Shown piece after piece: positions 33,676 through 41,873 of a DNA stretch of 64,000 bases. The notes below the pieces were generated by a model that saw only the letters and a program-made list of their open reading frames with translations, did not search any database and was not told the origin of the DNA. Each line of letters begins with the position of its first letter. Position 1 is the stretch's first letter. The DNA lies in the NCBI RefSeq assembly GCF_021532315.1, contig NZ_JAKGAO010000011.1, forward strand, positions 372,001 to 436,000, written 5' to 3'. The position numbers and the translations under genes were made by a program. The stretch is from Paenibacillus tarimensis (GTDB taxonomy: Bacteria > Bacillota > Bacilli > Paenibacillales > Paenibacillaceae).

Positions 33676-34737
33676 TTACGGATTAACTGGCTGCCATGCA
33701 CCCCATTGGCCTGTTGTACCGGGTTCTTGACCCTGCGTCCACCACTGAGCCTGCCACAGCTGTCCGTTGTGGGACACAATTTCATTCGTATACACCTTAC
33801 TTGCATCCCATGCCGGGTAATGGTTGCCGTGATCGCCCGGGTCGGTTGGATGACCTGGATCTGTCGGTTCGGTTGGATCTGTCGGTTCGGTTGGATCTGT
33901 CGGTTCGGTTGGATTGCCCGGATCATCCCCAACCAGCTCCCAAACCTCATGGGTTCCTGGCTCCTGTCCCCGTGTCCACCACCTTGCCTTCCAAACCTTT
34001 CCTTCATGGAGTACAATCTCACCTTCAAGGTAAGGACGGATGGATACCCACTGCGGAATATCACCGAAACGGTCCGGGTCGCCCGGGAAGCCTGGTGCGG
34101 GCACTGTCGGCTGCGTAGGATCAATCGTCAGGTTAACGTCGATAACTTGATAAAATGCATTAACCGTATCAAAAATATCCCATACAGCTACGATAACATA
34201 ATAGCCTTCCCGGTCATTCGGGATGAAACAGTCGTTGTACACATCCATTGGCGGAATCGCGCCGTTATCCTCATACCGGCAGAACAGCTCAAGATCCTCC
34301 CGCTTCAATGGAGAATTCGGGTCCCAGCCTTTTCTCGTAATGTAATAATCCCAAGTATTCGTACTGTGGTTAGCCACCATGTCCCAGTGGAATGTGTACG
34401 GCCCGCCCTTCATATCGACTTTCGTCCAGCGGTCCTGCGTCTGTTCGTCTAGAGCAGGGAAAGCGCCGCCTCCCCCTGCAATCTGGCCATCAGGCACTCC
34501 AATCTCCGGAAAATCACCACGGCCTTCGATGCTCCATGGCTCGTACATCACTGGCCCGCAGTTGGTATTGACCTTGTCATAGCACAAGTCAGAGCGGCTG
34601 TTCTCCACCCAGCCATGGGCAGAAGCACGTTCCGCGAGAAGCAGTGAACATGCGATAACCATCAGCATTGCGCCTGCTGTTAAGACCAGCACCTTAAGCT
34701 TGGACAACTTGTGTGGAATGAAAACTTGATCCGTCAT
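33676..34737 (-). CDS. Secreted lytic polysaccharide monooxygenase (AA10) with two CBM5/12 modules
   Basis: This copper enzyme oxidatively cleaves chitin or cellulose outside the cell. The 353-aa product has a signal peptide ending ASA at residue 40, so the mature protein begins with H41-G-W, the amino-terminal histidine of the copper brace. The second brace histidine is H124 in VANHSTNTWDYYITRKGW. The AA10 domain spans about 41-205. Two carbohydrate-binding modules follow: about 225-275 (WVSIRPYLEGEIVLHEGKVWKARWWTRGQEPG) and about 305-350 (YPAWDASKVYTNEIVSHNGQLWQAQWWTQGQEPG), each a typical CBM5/12 with a W-W-T-x-G-Q-E-P-G end. They are joined by a PTEPTD-repeat linker. A cre site lies upstream at 34799, suggesting CcpA repression. 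Ribosome binding site GGGAGGGG precedes the start. Confidence 0.94.
   Translation of the reverse strand: MTDQVFIPHKLSKLKVLVLTAGAMLMVIACSLLLAERASAHGWVENSRSDLCYDKVNTNCGPVMYEPWSIEGRGDFPEIGVPDGQIAGGGGAFPALDEQTQDRWTKVDMKGGPYTFHWDMVANHSTNTWDYYITRKGWDPNSPLKREDLELFCRYEDNGAIPPMDVYNDCFIPNDREGYYVIVAVWDIFDTVNAFYQVIDVNLTIDPTQPTVPAPGFPGDPDRFGDIPQWVSIRPYLEGEIVLHEGKVWKARWWTRGQEPGTHEVWELVGDDPGNPTEPTDPTEPTDPTEPTDPGHPTDPGDHGNHYPAWDASKVYTNEIVSHNGQLWQAQWWTQGQEPGTTGQWGAWQPVNP
33857..33910 (-). repeat. Three tandem copies of an 18-bp repeat in the LPMO linker
   Basis: Units 33857-33874, 33875-33892 and 33893-33910 (GGATCTGTCGGTTCGGTT on the + strand) are identical and encode Thr/Pro/Glu/Asp linker units on the minus strand. 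Such perfect repeats are prone to length change by slippage, which would alter linker length without a frameshift. Confidence 0.9.
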
Positions 34738-34798
34738 ACCTATCCCCTCCCATAATGGTTTTCAGACTCGGACAAAACTACCTTGCCTCTTCTAATTT

Positions 34799-34812
34799 TG
34801 AAAGCGCTATCA
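34799..34812 (-). promoter_or_regulatory. Catabolite-responsive element (cre), CcpA site
   Basis: TGAAAGCGCTATCA matches the cre consensus TGWAARCGYTWNCW at all 14 positions on the + strand. It lies 62 bases upstream of the LPMO start, where CcpA binding would repress transcription when preferred sugars are present. This agrees with a role in using polysaccharide. Confidence 0.7.
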
Positions 34813-34872
34813 CTCCTTCCGATAAAAAAACCCATTCCTACACGCCACTGCCGGACCCAACGACGAAAACAA
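34810..34872 (-). other. Possible 20-codon leader ORF behind a perfect Shine-Dalgarno sequence
   Basis: AAAGGAGGTGATT (34883-34871, minus) is fully complementary to the 16S rRNA 3' end. A TTG-initiated frame (34872 to a TGA overlapping the cre site) would give about 20 residues ending RNGFFYRKE. The spacing from GGAGG to TTG is only 3 bases, so initiation is doubtful. It may be a leader peptide, or an upstream ribosome standby site in the LPMO mRNA. Confidence 0.2.
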
Positions 34873-35040
34873 TCACCTCCTTTCGACTAACCTATTATCA
34901 TAAGGGTCTCAAGGTGTAACCTGTTCTCACTTGGTGTTTGGAATAGAGAGAATCTGCGAATTGAAAACGTATACAGGTAGAATGATATAATACTAGCTTA
35001 ACCGTAAATTACCAGTTCTGTCAATACGAAAACAAATTAT

Positions 35041-35071
35041 AAGGGCGATCGTCTAGCGGACGACCGCCCTT
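35041..35071. terminator. Terminator of DinB gene (possibly bidirectional)
   Basis: AAGGGCG-TCGTC pairs with GACGA-CGCCCTT (one mismatch, 5-base loop). On the minus strand it follows the DinB stop by 10 bases and runs into TATAATTTGTTTT. The flanking + strand TTGAAA/TATAAT pair (34961-34991, spacer 19) could give a short antisense-oriented transcript ending here. Confidence 0.65.
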
Positions 35072-35080
35072 CATTACTTG

Positions 35081-35626
35081 CTACTGTGCTTGTTTAACCA
35101 ACCCTTGCTTTAAACGGTCCAGCTGCAGCAGATGATGACGGAAGTGCATTTCTACAAGCCGGAACCATTCCTCCGCGCACAATTCGCCAAATCTTGGATG
35201 GGATACAGTATACTGCTTGGACGCTTGCTCAAGCGCCGGTTCAACGTCCTTCATTCGCTGGATAATCGTATGCAGCTGCTGAACAAGCTGTTCTTTGCTT
35301 TCAGGCTGCTGCGGTGTATATTGGGCGGAAGGCGGTACCTGAATACGAATGGGCGGGAAGCTTCCTTGAGCAAATAAAGACACACCCATTTCGGTTTTCT
35401 CCGCAGGAGATACATCGGTCTCCTGGCTTGACGCCAGGCATTGCTCGATGCTGCGCAGCTGCATATGGAGTGCCGAGTTAATGAGATGCTGGAACATCTG
35501 GCCGAGCGACCATTCATTTTCGATAGGCGTCTTCTTCAGCTGCTCCATGCTAAACTGATCGAGCTCCCTAATATAGTATGCCGCCGTTTCCTCGAAGCGC
35601 TGCAGGGCTTCCTTTGTTGTTATCAT
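35081..35626 (-). CDS. DinB family protein
   Basis: This 181-aa four-helix-bundle protein of the DinB/YfiT superfamily includes enzymes such as bacillithiol S-transferases and metal-dependent hydrolases. It shows ENEWSLGQMFQHLINSALHM (first ligand histidine near 47) and EEWFRLVEMHFRHHLLQLDRLKQ (the C-terminal histidines), which fits the three-histidine metal site. The substrate cannot be deduced. It is followed by a terminator and preceded by the WYL regulator gene, 64 bases upstream on the same strand, so that regulator may control it. In Bacillales this pairing is common. Confidence 0.85.
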   Translation of the reverse strand: MITTKEALQRFEETAAYYIRELDQFSMEQLKKTPIENEWSLGQMFQHLINSALHMQLRSIEQCLASSQETDVSPAEKTEMGVSLFAQGSFPPIRIQVPPSAQYTPQQPESKEQLVQQLHTIIQRMKDVEPALEQASKQYTVSHPRFGELCAEEWFRLVEMHFRHHLLQLDRLKQGLVKQAQ

Positions 35627-35690
35627 GTCCTGTCATCTCCTTCAACCGTTATGAATCCCAGTATACAAAAACGCTACTGACACCATTATG

Positions 35691-36638
35691 TCAGTAGCGA
35701 TTTAGCACTTTTTCCAATTCTTCTCTTACCCGGGTCCGAAAGGATTCCGGTTCCAGCACAACGACCCCGCTGCCCCAGCCAAGCACCCATTGCAGCAGCT
35801 CCTCCGGCTGCCGAACACGGAAGGTTATCAGCAGGCCCCCGTTATGCTCTTCAACCGTTTCAGTGTAGAAGTTGTACGCCTCCTTCACCTTATCTGCAAT
35901 ACTCGAATCGACCCATACCTGAACATGAACGTTGCGGTCGTCCGGGGGCTTGTAGGCAGCCAAGCGGAAATCGTCTGGGAGCATGAACTCCATCTCCTGA
36001 ACGGTAAGCTCCGTCATCCGGGACAACCGGAAATGGCGGATACCCTGACGCAGTTCACACCAGGCAATCAGCACCCATGAGCCTCGCACAAGCACAAGGC
36101 CGTACGGGGCAGCCGTACGAATATTCTGGCAGTTACCGTCCATTTCGGTGATAGACTTGGAGTAGCGAAAACTTATTTTTCTCTTCTCCAGTATCGCCTG
36201 GCGAATGACGTTCAAGTACGCCTTTTCCTGGACACGTACCGCCTCTTCAGCGGTTGCCAGCAGACGAAAGCTTCCCCGTATCCGAGCGGCTTCACTGCGA
36301 ATTGATTCCGGGAGAATCGCTTCAATTTTCTCTCTGGAATGGCGCGACTTACTGCCATAGTAGGCATCAAACCACTGCTCGATGAAATCGGTCCCGATAA
36401 GCAGCGTCACCGCCTCTTCCACTGTAAAGCTAACCGGCGGAAGGAAGTATCCCTCCATGATCGAATAACCCTGTCCGGGTGCCCCTACCACAGATACGCC
36501 TGCTTCGCTCAAGGCTTGAATATCTCTGTAGATGGTTCTTACACTGGTCTCAAATTTGGCTGCCAAGTCCTCGGCACGCAGCACTTTGTTGCGCTGCAGC
36601 TCAAGCACGATAGCTAACAACCGGTCGGTCTTGTTCAT
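35691..36638 (-). CDS. YafY-type transcriptional regulator (HTH + WYL domain)
   Basis: This 315-aa regulator has an N-terminal HTH_11 domain (NKTDRLLAIVLELQRNKVLRAEDLAAKFETSVRTIYRDIQAL) and a WYL ligand-sensing domain (about 135-225; YGLVLVRGSWVLIAWCELRQGIRHFRLSRM). A C-terminal extension has VRQPEELLQWVLGWGSGVVVLEP. WYL proteins are thought to bind nucleotides or other small ligands. I place the start at ATG 36638 because GAGGG lies 8-9 bases upstream; the GTG three codons earlier overlaps that site. It is probably a regulator of itself and the DinB gene. Confidence 0.9.
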   Translation of the reverse strand: MNKTDRLLAIVLELQRNKVLRAEDLAAKFETSVRTIYRDIQALSEAGVSVVGAPGQGYSIMEGYFLPPVSFTVEEAVTLLIGTDFIEQWFDAYYGSKSRHSREKIEAILPESIRSEAARIRGSFRLLATAEEAVRVQEKAYLNVIRQAILEKRKISFRYSKSITEMDGNCQNIRTAAPYGLVLVRGSWVLIAWCELRQGIRHFRLSRMTELTVQEMEFMLPDDFRLAAYKPPDDRNVHVQVWVDSSIADKVKEAYNFYTETVEEHNGGLLITFRVRQPEELLQWVLGWGSGVVVLEPESFRTRVREELEKVLNRY

Positions 36639-36687
36639 AACTGGCACCCTCTCCCAAGGGAATGTTAAAACGGTCGTTTACCCCATT

Positions 36688-38340
36688 CTAAACTAGATTC
36701 GGATCCGGCTCGCTTTCCGTTTTTAACGGTTTGGTCTTTTTCTCCCCGCTCTTAACCGGCGCTTCCTTGCGGAAATCCTTCAATATGGCAATAGACATGG
36801 CAATCAAGACAAAGGTCAGCGGAAATGCACTCACGATAATTGCCGTCTGCATCGCGCTAAGTCCCCCGGAGAGCATCAGCACGGCAGCTGAAGCGGTAAG
36901 GAACAACCCCCAGACAATTTTGACTGCGTTAGGAGGATTAAGATCCCCGTGCGTCGTCTGCATCCCCAGTACAAAGGTTGCTGAATCAGCCGATGTGACG
37001 AAGAAGGTTGTAATGAGCAGCAGGGTGACGACCACCAGCACCCCTGAGAATGGCAGCAGATCGTATACGGCAAACAGAGCCGTCTCCAAGCTTTGTCCCG
37101 CTATATTCGTCCCCTGAAAAAAATCAAAGTAGATCGCTGTGCCGCCAAATACACTAAACCAGAAGGCACACACAAGTGTTGGGATCACCAGCACGGCTAT
37201 CATAAATTCCCTCACCGTCCTGCCCTTGGATACCCGGGCGATGAAGGTTCCCACGAAGGGAGCCCACGCAATCCACCAAGCCCAATAAAATATGGTCCAC
37301 CCTTGAATCCAGGATGCCTGCTCTTGATTGAATGGCGTCAGCCGAAGACCCATACTCGGCAAATTTTGAATATAGCTGCCCAAAGTCGTTGTAAACAAGT
37401 CCAGTACGAACCCTGTCGGGCCCAGGAACAAGAAGGTAATAAGCAGAATGACGGCTAACACTAAATTCGCATTGCTCAGCAGGCTGATCCCTTTCTTAAG
37501 GCCGGTACTGGCCGAAAGGATAAATAACACGGTCACCACAGCCATGATAACAAGCTGCACGGTAAAGTTGTTAGGGACAGCCGGAATGACATAGTGCAGA
37601 CCGCCATTTATTTGAGCGGCACCTAAGCCCAGGGAAGCAGCCACCCCGAAGATCGTCGCAAATACGGCTATTGAATCAATGATAGTGCCAACGATCCCTT
37701 GTGCCCGTTTACCAATCAGAGGCGTTAAGGTAACACTCACTAGTCCCGGTTCTTTCTTGCGGAACTTATAATAAGCCAGGACAAGGCCTATAACAGAGTA
37801 GATCGCCCAGGCATGAAATCCCCAGTGCAGATACGTGTATCGCATGGCGACTTTCGCCGCTTCCCCTGTTCTGCCTTCTCCGACTGGAGGACTGACAAAA
37901 TGAGAGATAGGCTCCGAAACCCCGAAGAACAGCAGGCCTATCCCCATGCCTGCGCTGAATAACATAGCAAACCATGTTGCATTCTTAAACTCCGGCTTAT
38001 CCTCATTCGCCCCTAGACGTATTTTCCCATACTTGCTAAAGATCAGGAATAGGGAAAATAACAGAAAGAAGGTTGCTGATAGCTGGTAGAACCACCCGAA
38101 CGTCTGCAGGAAGAACACCTTCGTAACATCCATAACTGAACCCAGCCGATCAGGCGCCACGATACCCCAAAAGACAAAAATACTCGCAATAACAAGCGAA
38201 ATCCAGAATACCTTTGAGACCTTGCCCACTCTCTCCAACTCCCTTGTAGGTGTAATCAAGTTATCGTTACCTTTCCCCAAGGAGTCCAAAATAATGAATA
38301 GCAGGTTTTCATTAAGCATTCGTACAAGCTGATTTCGCAA
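36688..38340 (-). CDS. BCCT family transporter (betaine/choline/carnitine type)
   Basis: This 550-aa membrane protein has twelve hydrophobic helices and the BCCT signature WTIFYWAWWIAWAPFVGTFIARVSKGRT. Also present are FSAGMGIGLLFFGVSEPISHF and FVTSADSATFVLGMQTT. Family members import glycine betaine, choline or carnitine with Na+ or H+, usually for osmoprotection (OpuD-like). The N-terminal 35 residues before KVSKVFWISLVIAS are longer than usual, so a start further in is possible. The charged C-terminal tail (KKTKPLKTESEPDP) could be an osmosensing domain as in related proteins. It is monocistronic. Confidence 0.92.
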   Translation of the reverse strand: MRNQLVRMLNENLLFIILDSLGKGNDNLITPTRELERVGKVSKVFWISLVIASIFVFWGIVAPDRLGSVMDVTKVFFLQTFGWFYQLSATFFLLFSLFLIFSKYGKIRLGANEDKPEFKNATWFAMLFSAGMGIGLLFFGVSEPISHFVSPPVGEGRTGEAAKVAMRYTYLHWGFHAWAIYSVIGLVLAYYKFRKKEPGLVSVTLTPLIGKRAQGIVGTIIDSIAVFATIFGVAASLGLGAAQINGGLHYVIPAVPNNFTVQLVIMAVVTVLFILSASTGLKKGISLLSNANLVLAVILLITFLFLGPTGFVLDLFTTTLGSYIQNLPSMGLRLTPFNQEQASWIQGWTIFYWAWWIAWAPFVGTFIARVSKGRTVREFMIAVLVIPTLVCAFWFSVFGGTAIYFDFFQGTNIAGQSLETALFAVYDLLPFSGVLVVVTLLLITTFFVTSADSATFVLGMQTTHGDLNPPNAVKIVWGLFLTASAAVLMLSGGLSAMQTAIIVSAFPLTFVLIAMSIAILKDFRKEAPVKSGEKKTKPLKTESEPDPNLV

Positions 38341-38478
38341 TCGTCATACCGTATATTAACTGACCCAAAGGGGGATTGTTATGAGCAGCTTGACCTCGGA
38401 GCTGCCCAGATGAATGAACTGCGCAGCCTGATCGTTAAGCCTGCATCCATGGGAAGATATAAAGACCCGTAATAAAGA

Positions 38479-38506
38479 CGCTGCCGGCGTCTTGATGCCG
38501 GCAGCG
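38479..38506 (-). terminator. Intrinsic terminator of methyltransferase gene
   Basis: Perfect 10-bp GC-rich stem CGCTGCCGGC / GCCGGCAGCG, then TCTTTATT on the minus strand; 12 bases after the stop codon. Confidence 0.85.
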
Positions 38507-38517
38507 CTATCTCATAC

Positions 38518-40080
38518 TTACTCGTGCTCCAGATGGCCAATCAGCGCCAAGGCCTCTTCATGATCAGGCTCAAGCTCCAACAGCTTGCGCAGATACATCG
38601 CTGCATCCTCAACCAGTGCGAGCTCGAAGCAGCAGATGGCTAGACAATAATAGACGGTGGATACGACCTCATCCTCTTCTTCTCGGACCGATGTTTCCAA
38701 ATACCGCTTGGCATGCTCGTACATATCCATTTCAAACAGGATCAATCCGGCATCAAGCGCCAGATCATAGCGCTGCTCCATGACATAGTACGATGACCAC
38801 ATCCGCTCTATGCCCAGCAGGAGGTCCTGCAGTTCTTCCTCGTTGGCATCAGGCAGCAAGCTGGAGATCCGCTTCGCGCTCTGAATGAAGAACTCCGCGT
38901 CATAACCGCCGAGGCGCCAAAAGCTTAACAGCTGCTGCAGCCCCATGCTGTCCACATTGCGGTCCACCCAAATCTTCAGACTAAAGAATTCATCGGGCCC
39001 GAAGCGTTCGATACACCGGCGGTAAGCCAGCCTCATATTCGGATAACGAGTGGGCTGTTCCACGTTGAGAATACAGCCAACGTTCAGGTTCTTATAATGA
39101 TGCGGGGGAAACAGCGTCTCAGCTCCCCGTTGTTCGAAGGCATGCTGAATCGCGTGGTAGTTCGCCGTTAACGAGAAGCTCCCGTGCACAATCAGCTCCG
39201 GCGGCTCTGCGAATTTCCAGTTATCCAGCAGATGATCCCCCTTATCCGCTGTTATCAATACGAATCCCGTCTGTGATAACCGGTTTAACCGCTCCAGGCA
39301 GCTTAACCCGACAGCCGGGAACAAAATATGCGAGTCTTCCAGCTGCTCCTGATAGATTGCGATAACATCACGGTAAGGATAGGTATCCTGTTCATACTCA
39401 GGCGCCCTGCGATGCTCATAGCTTAACTTAATCTGATTCAGCCATTCCGATGGTTTGTCCGACACCTGCTCTTCGGTATATTCGACATAAACATCCGCTT
39501 CATAAATCTGTCCCCCGCCAACATAGATCAGCTCCTGCGGGATGCTGTCGAAGAAGTAGTTCGCCACTATAATCAGAGGCTGGCGCAGAGCTGATTCCTC
39601 AATAACTGTACCGGATACTACAAGGTTCAGAGCGGTATCACGGGCAGCATCATACTGTGCAAAATCGAGCAAACCCTCCGCGATATAACGCTGCAGCGCA
39701 GGATGCTCCTTCCAGGCCGTCACATTGCTCATCGCCAGGTCTGTCATCACATAGCGGAATTCAGGCAGTGCTAATCCCGCATAGTCCCGCAGCTGGCAAA
39801 GCTCATGCAGCACATGGTTAGCCAGACGTCCCGCGCCCGCTCCCAGCTCCACAATATAGACGGGCTCTGCAACATGCCCCTGATTCGCCCGGTCCTGCAG
39901 AAACCCGAAGATCATCTCGGCGTAAGCCGCGCCGATCATGGGATTACTCGTTATATATTGAGGGACTTGGTCATTGTTCCAGGCCTTCGTCCCCTTGTCT
40001 TCATAATACTGCCGCTGGATGTTCCATATAGGCGCTTCGCTGAAGCGGTAAAGCTGTTTCTTCATTCCTGTCATGTACAC
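38518..40080 (-). CDS. MidA-like SAM-dependent methyltransferase with C-terminal TPR-like repeats
   Basis: The N-terminal 300 residues of this 520-aa protein look like the class I methyltransferase fold of the MidA/NDUFAF7 group. They contain MIGAAYAEMIFGFLQ, the SAM-binding VELGAGAGRLANHVLHEL (about 74-91), the acidic VMTDLAMSN, and IIVANYFFDSIPQELI (compare the ANEFFDA-like motif of MidA). Residues about 400-515 form helical repeats resembling TPRs (YDLALDAGLILFEMDMYEHAKRYLETS; VYYCLAICCFELALVEDAAMYLRKLLELEPDHEEALALIGHLE). A protein-arginine methyltransferase role is known for mitochondrial NDUFAF7; here the target is unknown and may be picked by the TPR part. It is monocistronic, next to the nik operon. 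Confidence 0.8.
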   Translation of the reverse strand: MYMTGMKKQLYRFSEAPIWNIQRQYYEDKGTKAWNNDQVPQYITSNPMIGAAYAEMIFGFLQDRANQGHVAEPVYIVELGAGAGRLANHVLHELCQLRDYAGLALPEFRYVMTDLAMSNVTAWKEHPALQRYIAEGLLDFAQYDAARDTALNLVVSGTVIEESALRQPLIIVANYFFDSIPQELIYVGGGQIYEADVYVEYTEEQVSDKPSEWLNQIKLSYEHRRAPEYEQDTYPYRDVIAIYQEQLEDSHILFPAVGLSCLERLNRLSQTGFVLITADKGDHLLDNWKFAEPPELIVHGSFSLTANYHAIQHAFEQRGAETLFPPHHYKNLNVGCILNVEQPTRYPNMRLAYRRCIERFGPDEFFSLKIWVDRNVDSMGLQQLLSFWRLGGYDAEFFIQSAKRISSLLPDANEEELQDLLLGIERMWSSYYVMEQRYDLALDAGLILFEMDMYEHAKRYLETSVREEEDEVVSTVYYCLAICCFELALVEDAAMYLRKLLELEPDHEEALALIGHLEHE

Positions 40081-40177
40081 AATCCTGCTCTCTTGGAATT
40101 TATACGCAAAACCATCATAACCTTGAGGCGCCTGCGTTACAAGTTGTTATAGATACTGCTGTATCTTAGTTCCCAGC

Positions 40178-40219
40178 CAGACAGAAAGCCACTCCGGCAA
40201 TGGAGTGGCTTGTCTGTCG
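40178..40219 (-). terminator. Intrinsic terminator of the nik operon
   Basis: GACAG-AAGCCACTCC pairs with GGAGTGGCTT-CTGTC (18-bp-class stem with one mismatch, 6-base loop). It begins 7 bases past the last operon stop codon. Confidence 0.8.
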
Positions 40220-40225
40220 ATATAT

Positions 40226-41041
40226 TTACCTGTTAATTGTTCTTGTTGGGAGGGAGCGTGATCGCGGATGATTAGCAAGAATAGACTCCTTCATTAAGGT
40301 GACAACAGGGTGACTGGAAGTGAGAAACTGATTCTTGGATTCATACAGCTCAATTAGCTTCCCTTTCTCCAAAACACCCAGCGTATCCGAAATCGCAAAA
40401 GCTGCTTTAATATCATGCGTGATGAAGAGATAGGAAAGGCCATATTCGCTCTTCAATTCATTCAGCAGTTTCAAAATCAGCGTTTGATTCACCATGTCCA
40501 GGCTGCTCACCGGTTCATCAAGGATGATTAGCTTCGGCCTAAGAGCAATGGCCCTGGCGATATTGATCCTCTGAAGCTGCCCGCCGCTGAACTCATGCGG
40601 GTATTTTTTTGCGTCCGTTTCACTTAAACCTACCCTATTCAGCAGTTCAGCTACCGTTCTCCTTTGCTCAGCAGGGCTTAGCTTTTCATAGTTTTCAAGC
40701 GGTTCACTTATGATTGACTCTGCGGTCATTCGCGGATTAACAGCGGAGTATGAATCCTGGAATACAACCTGCATATCCCGGCGAAGCTTGCGCGGAATAC
40801 GGGCGGCGTATAGATCATGGCCCTGAAACAGGATCTGTCCACGCTGCGGCCGCTGCAGGCCAAGAATCACTTTACCCAGGGTGCTCTTGCCTGCCCCGCT
40901 CGGACCAAGCAGCCCCAAGCATGTGCCCTCTTCAATACGGAATGAAATATCGGTAAGCGCTTGTTCCGATTCCTTCCTCCGCCTCAACAGCCGCTTCGAG
41001 CTATAGCTATGGGTTACGTTGTCTACTTGTAATAAGGTCAT
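40226..41041 (-). CDS. nikE: Nickel/metallophore ABC transporter ATP-binding protein, NikE-like
   Basis: This is the second ATPase of a Dpp/Opp/Nik-type importer. It has Walker A GPSGAGKST, the signature motif FSGGQLQRINIARA and Walker B LIILDEPVSSLD. I place the start at ATG 41041 (about 271 aa) because GTGGGGGAA precedes it; the longer frame would overlap nikD. It lies 13 bases after nikD, at the end of a five-gene operon. Substrate assignment rests on the NikA-like binding protein. Confidence 0.9.
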   Translation of the reverse strand: MTLLQVDNVTHSYSSKRLLRRRKESEQALTDISFRIEEGTCLGLLGPSGAGKSTLGKVILGLQRPQRGQILFQGHDLYAARIPRKLRRDMQVVFQDSYSAVNPRMTAESIISEPLENYEKLSPAEQRRTVAELLNRVGLSETDAKKYPHEFSGGQLQRINIARAIALRPKLIILDEPVSSLDMVNQTLILKLLNELKSEYGLSYLFITHDIKAAFAISDTLGVLEKGKLIELYESKNQFLTSSHPVVTLMKESILANHPRSRSLPTRTINR

Positions 41042-41054
41042 GAGTTCCCCCACT

Positions 41055-41858
41055 TCAAAAAGGTAACTGAAGCCTGGCATTCAACAGTGTCTTCGTATAC
41101 TCATGCTGGGGATGGTCAAACAGCTCAAACACATTAGCCGCTTCAATGATTCGGCCCTGCTGCATAACCACCACATCATCTGCCATTTCCGCAATGACCC
41201 CTAAGTCATGCGAAATGAGCAGGATGGCTGTTCCATAGTCAGCTCGGATCTGATCCAGATGGCGAAGCACCAGCAGCTGGTTATGAACATCAAGGGCAGT
41301 CGTAGGCTCATCCGCAATAATGACAGCTGGATGCAGACAAGCGGCCATCGCGATCATCACCCGCTGCAGCATTCCACCGCTTAGATGGAAGGGATACTTA
41401 GCAAGCAGCTTGGCCGGGTCAGGCAGGTTTACATTCAGCAGCGCTTCGATGGCAAGCTCTTTAGCCTGCTTCGTATTGAATGCCGTATGGGACTTGATCG
41501 TCTCTACAAACTGTTCCCCTATTGTAAAAACAGGTGTAAATGCGCTCATCGGATTTTGCATAATGAAAGCAATATCCTTCCCGCGCATTTTGCGCATCTC
41601 TTGTTCGCGCAGACCATTTAATTCCTGTCCTTTCAGGGTGATGCTGCCGTCAATGGTCATAGCCTTCCGGTCCAAGAGCTGCAAAATGGACATGCTTGTG
41701 ACGGTTTTACCACAGCCGCTCTCGCCAACGATCCCCAGTACCTTGCCCTTCTCCAATTCAAAATTGATATCTTGAACAAGGGTGGACATCCCTTGACTGG
41801 AATTCACGTGTACATGCAAATCTTTCACTTTCAATACGGATCGATTGTCTGTACTCAA
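41055..41858 (-). CDS. nikD: Nickel/metallophore ABC transporter ATP-binding protein, NikD-like
   Basis: This 267-aa ATPase has Walker A GESGCGKTVTS, signature HLSGGMLQRVMIAMA and Walker B VIIADEPTTALD. The C-terminal oligopeptide/nickel-type extension is short. It energises uptake through the NikB/NikC channel with NikE. It starts 15 bases after nikC on the same strand. Confidence 0.9.
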   Translation of the reverse strand: MSTDNRSVLKVKDLHVHVNSSQGMSTLVQDINFELEKGKVLGIVGESGCGKTVTSMSILQLLDRKAMTIDGSITLKGQELNGLREQEMRKMRGKDIAFIMQNPMSAFTPVFTIGEQFVETIKSHTAFNTKQAKELAIEALLNVNLPDPAKLLAKYPFHLSGGMLQRVMIAMAACLHPAVIIADEPTTALDVHNQLLVLRHLDQIRADYGTAILLISHDLGVIAEMADDVVVMQQGRIIEAANVFELFDHPQHEYTKTLLNARLQLPF

Positions 41859-41873
41859 GCTCTTCCATCCCTT

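Noticed and set aside
33857-33910. CRISPR-like short repeat array
   Set aside because: The repeats are contiguous without spacers and lie in frame within a coding linker.
34871-34883. Similarity of the + strand TCACCTCCTTTC to the 16S rRNA 3' end, i.e. a possible rRNA fragment
   Set aside because: Only about 12 bases match and no flanking rRNA sequence is present; it is an ideal ribosome binding site on the minus strand.
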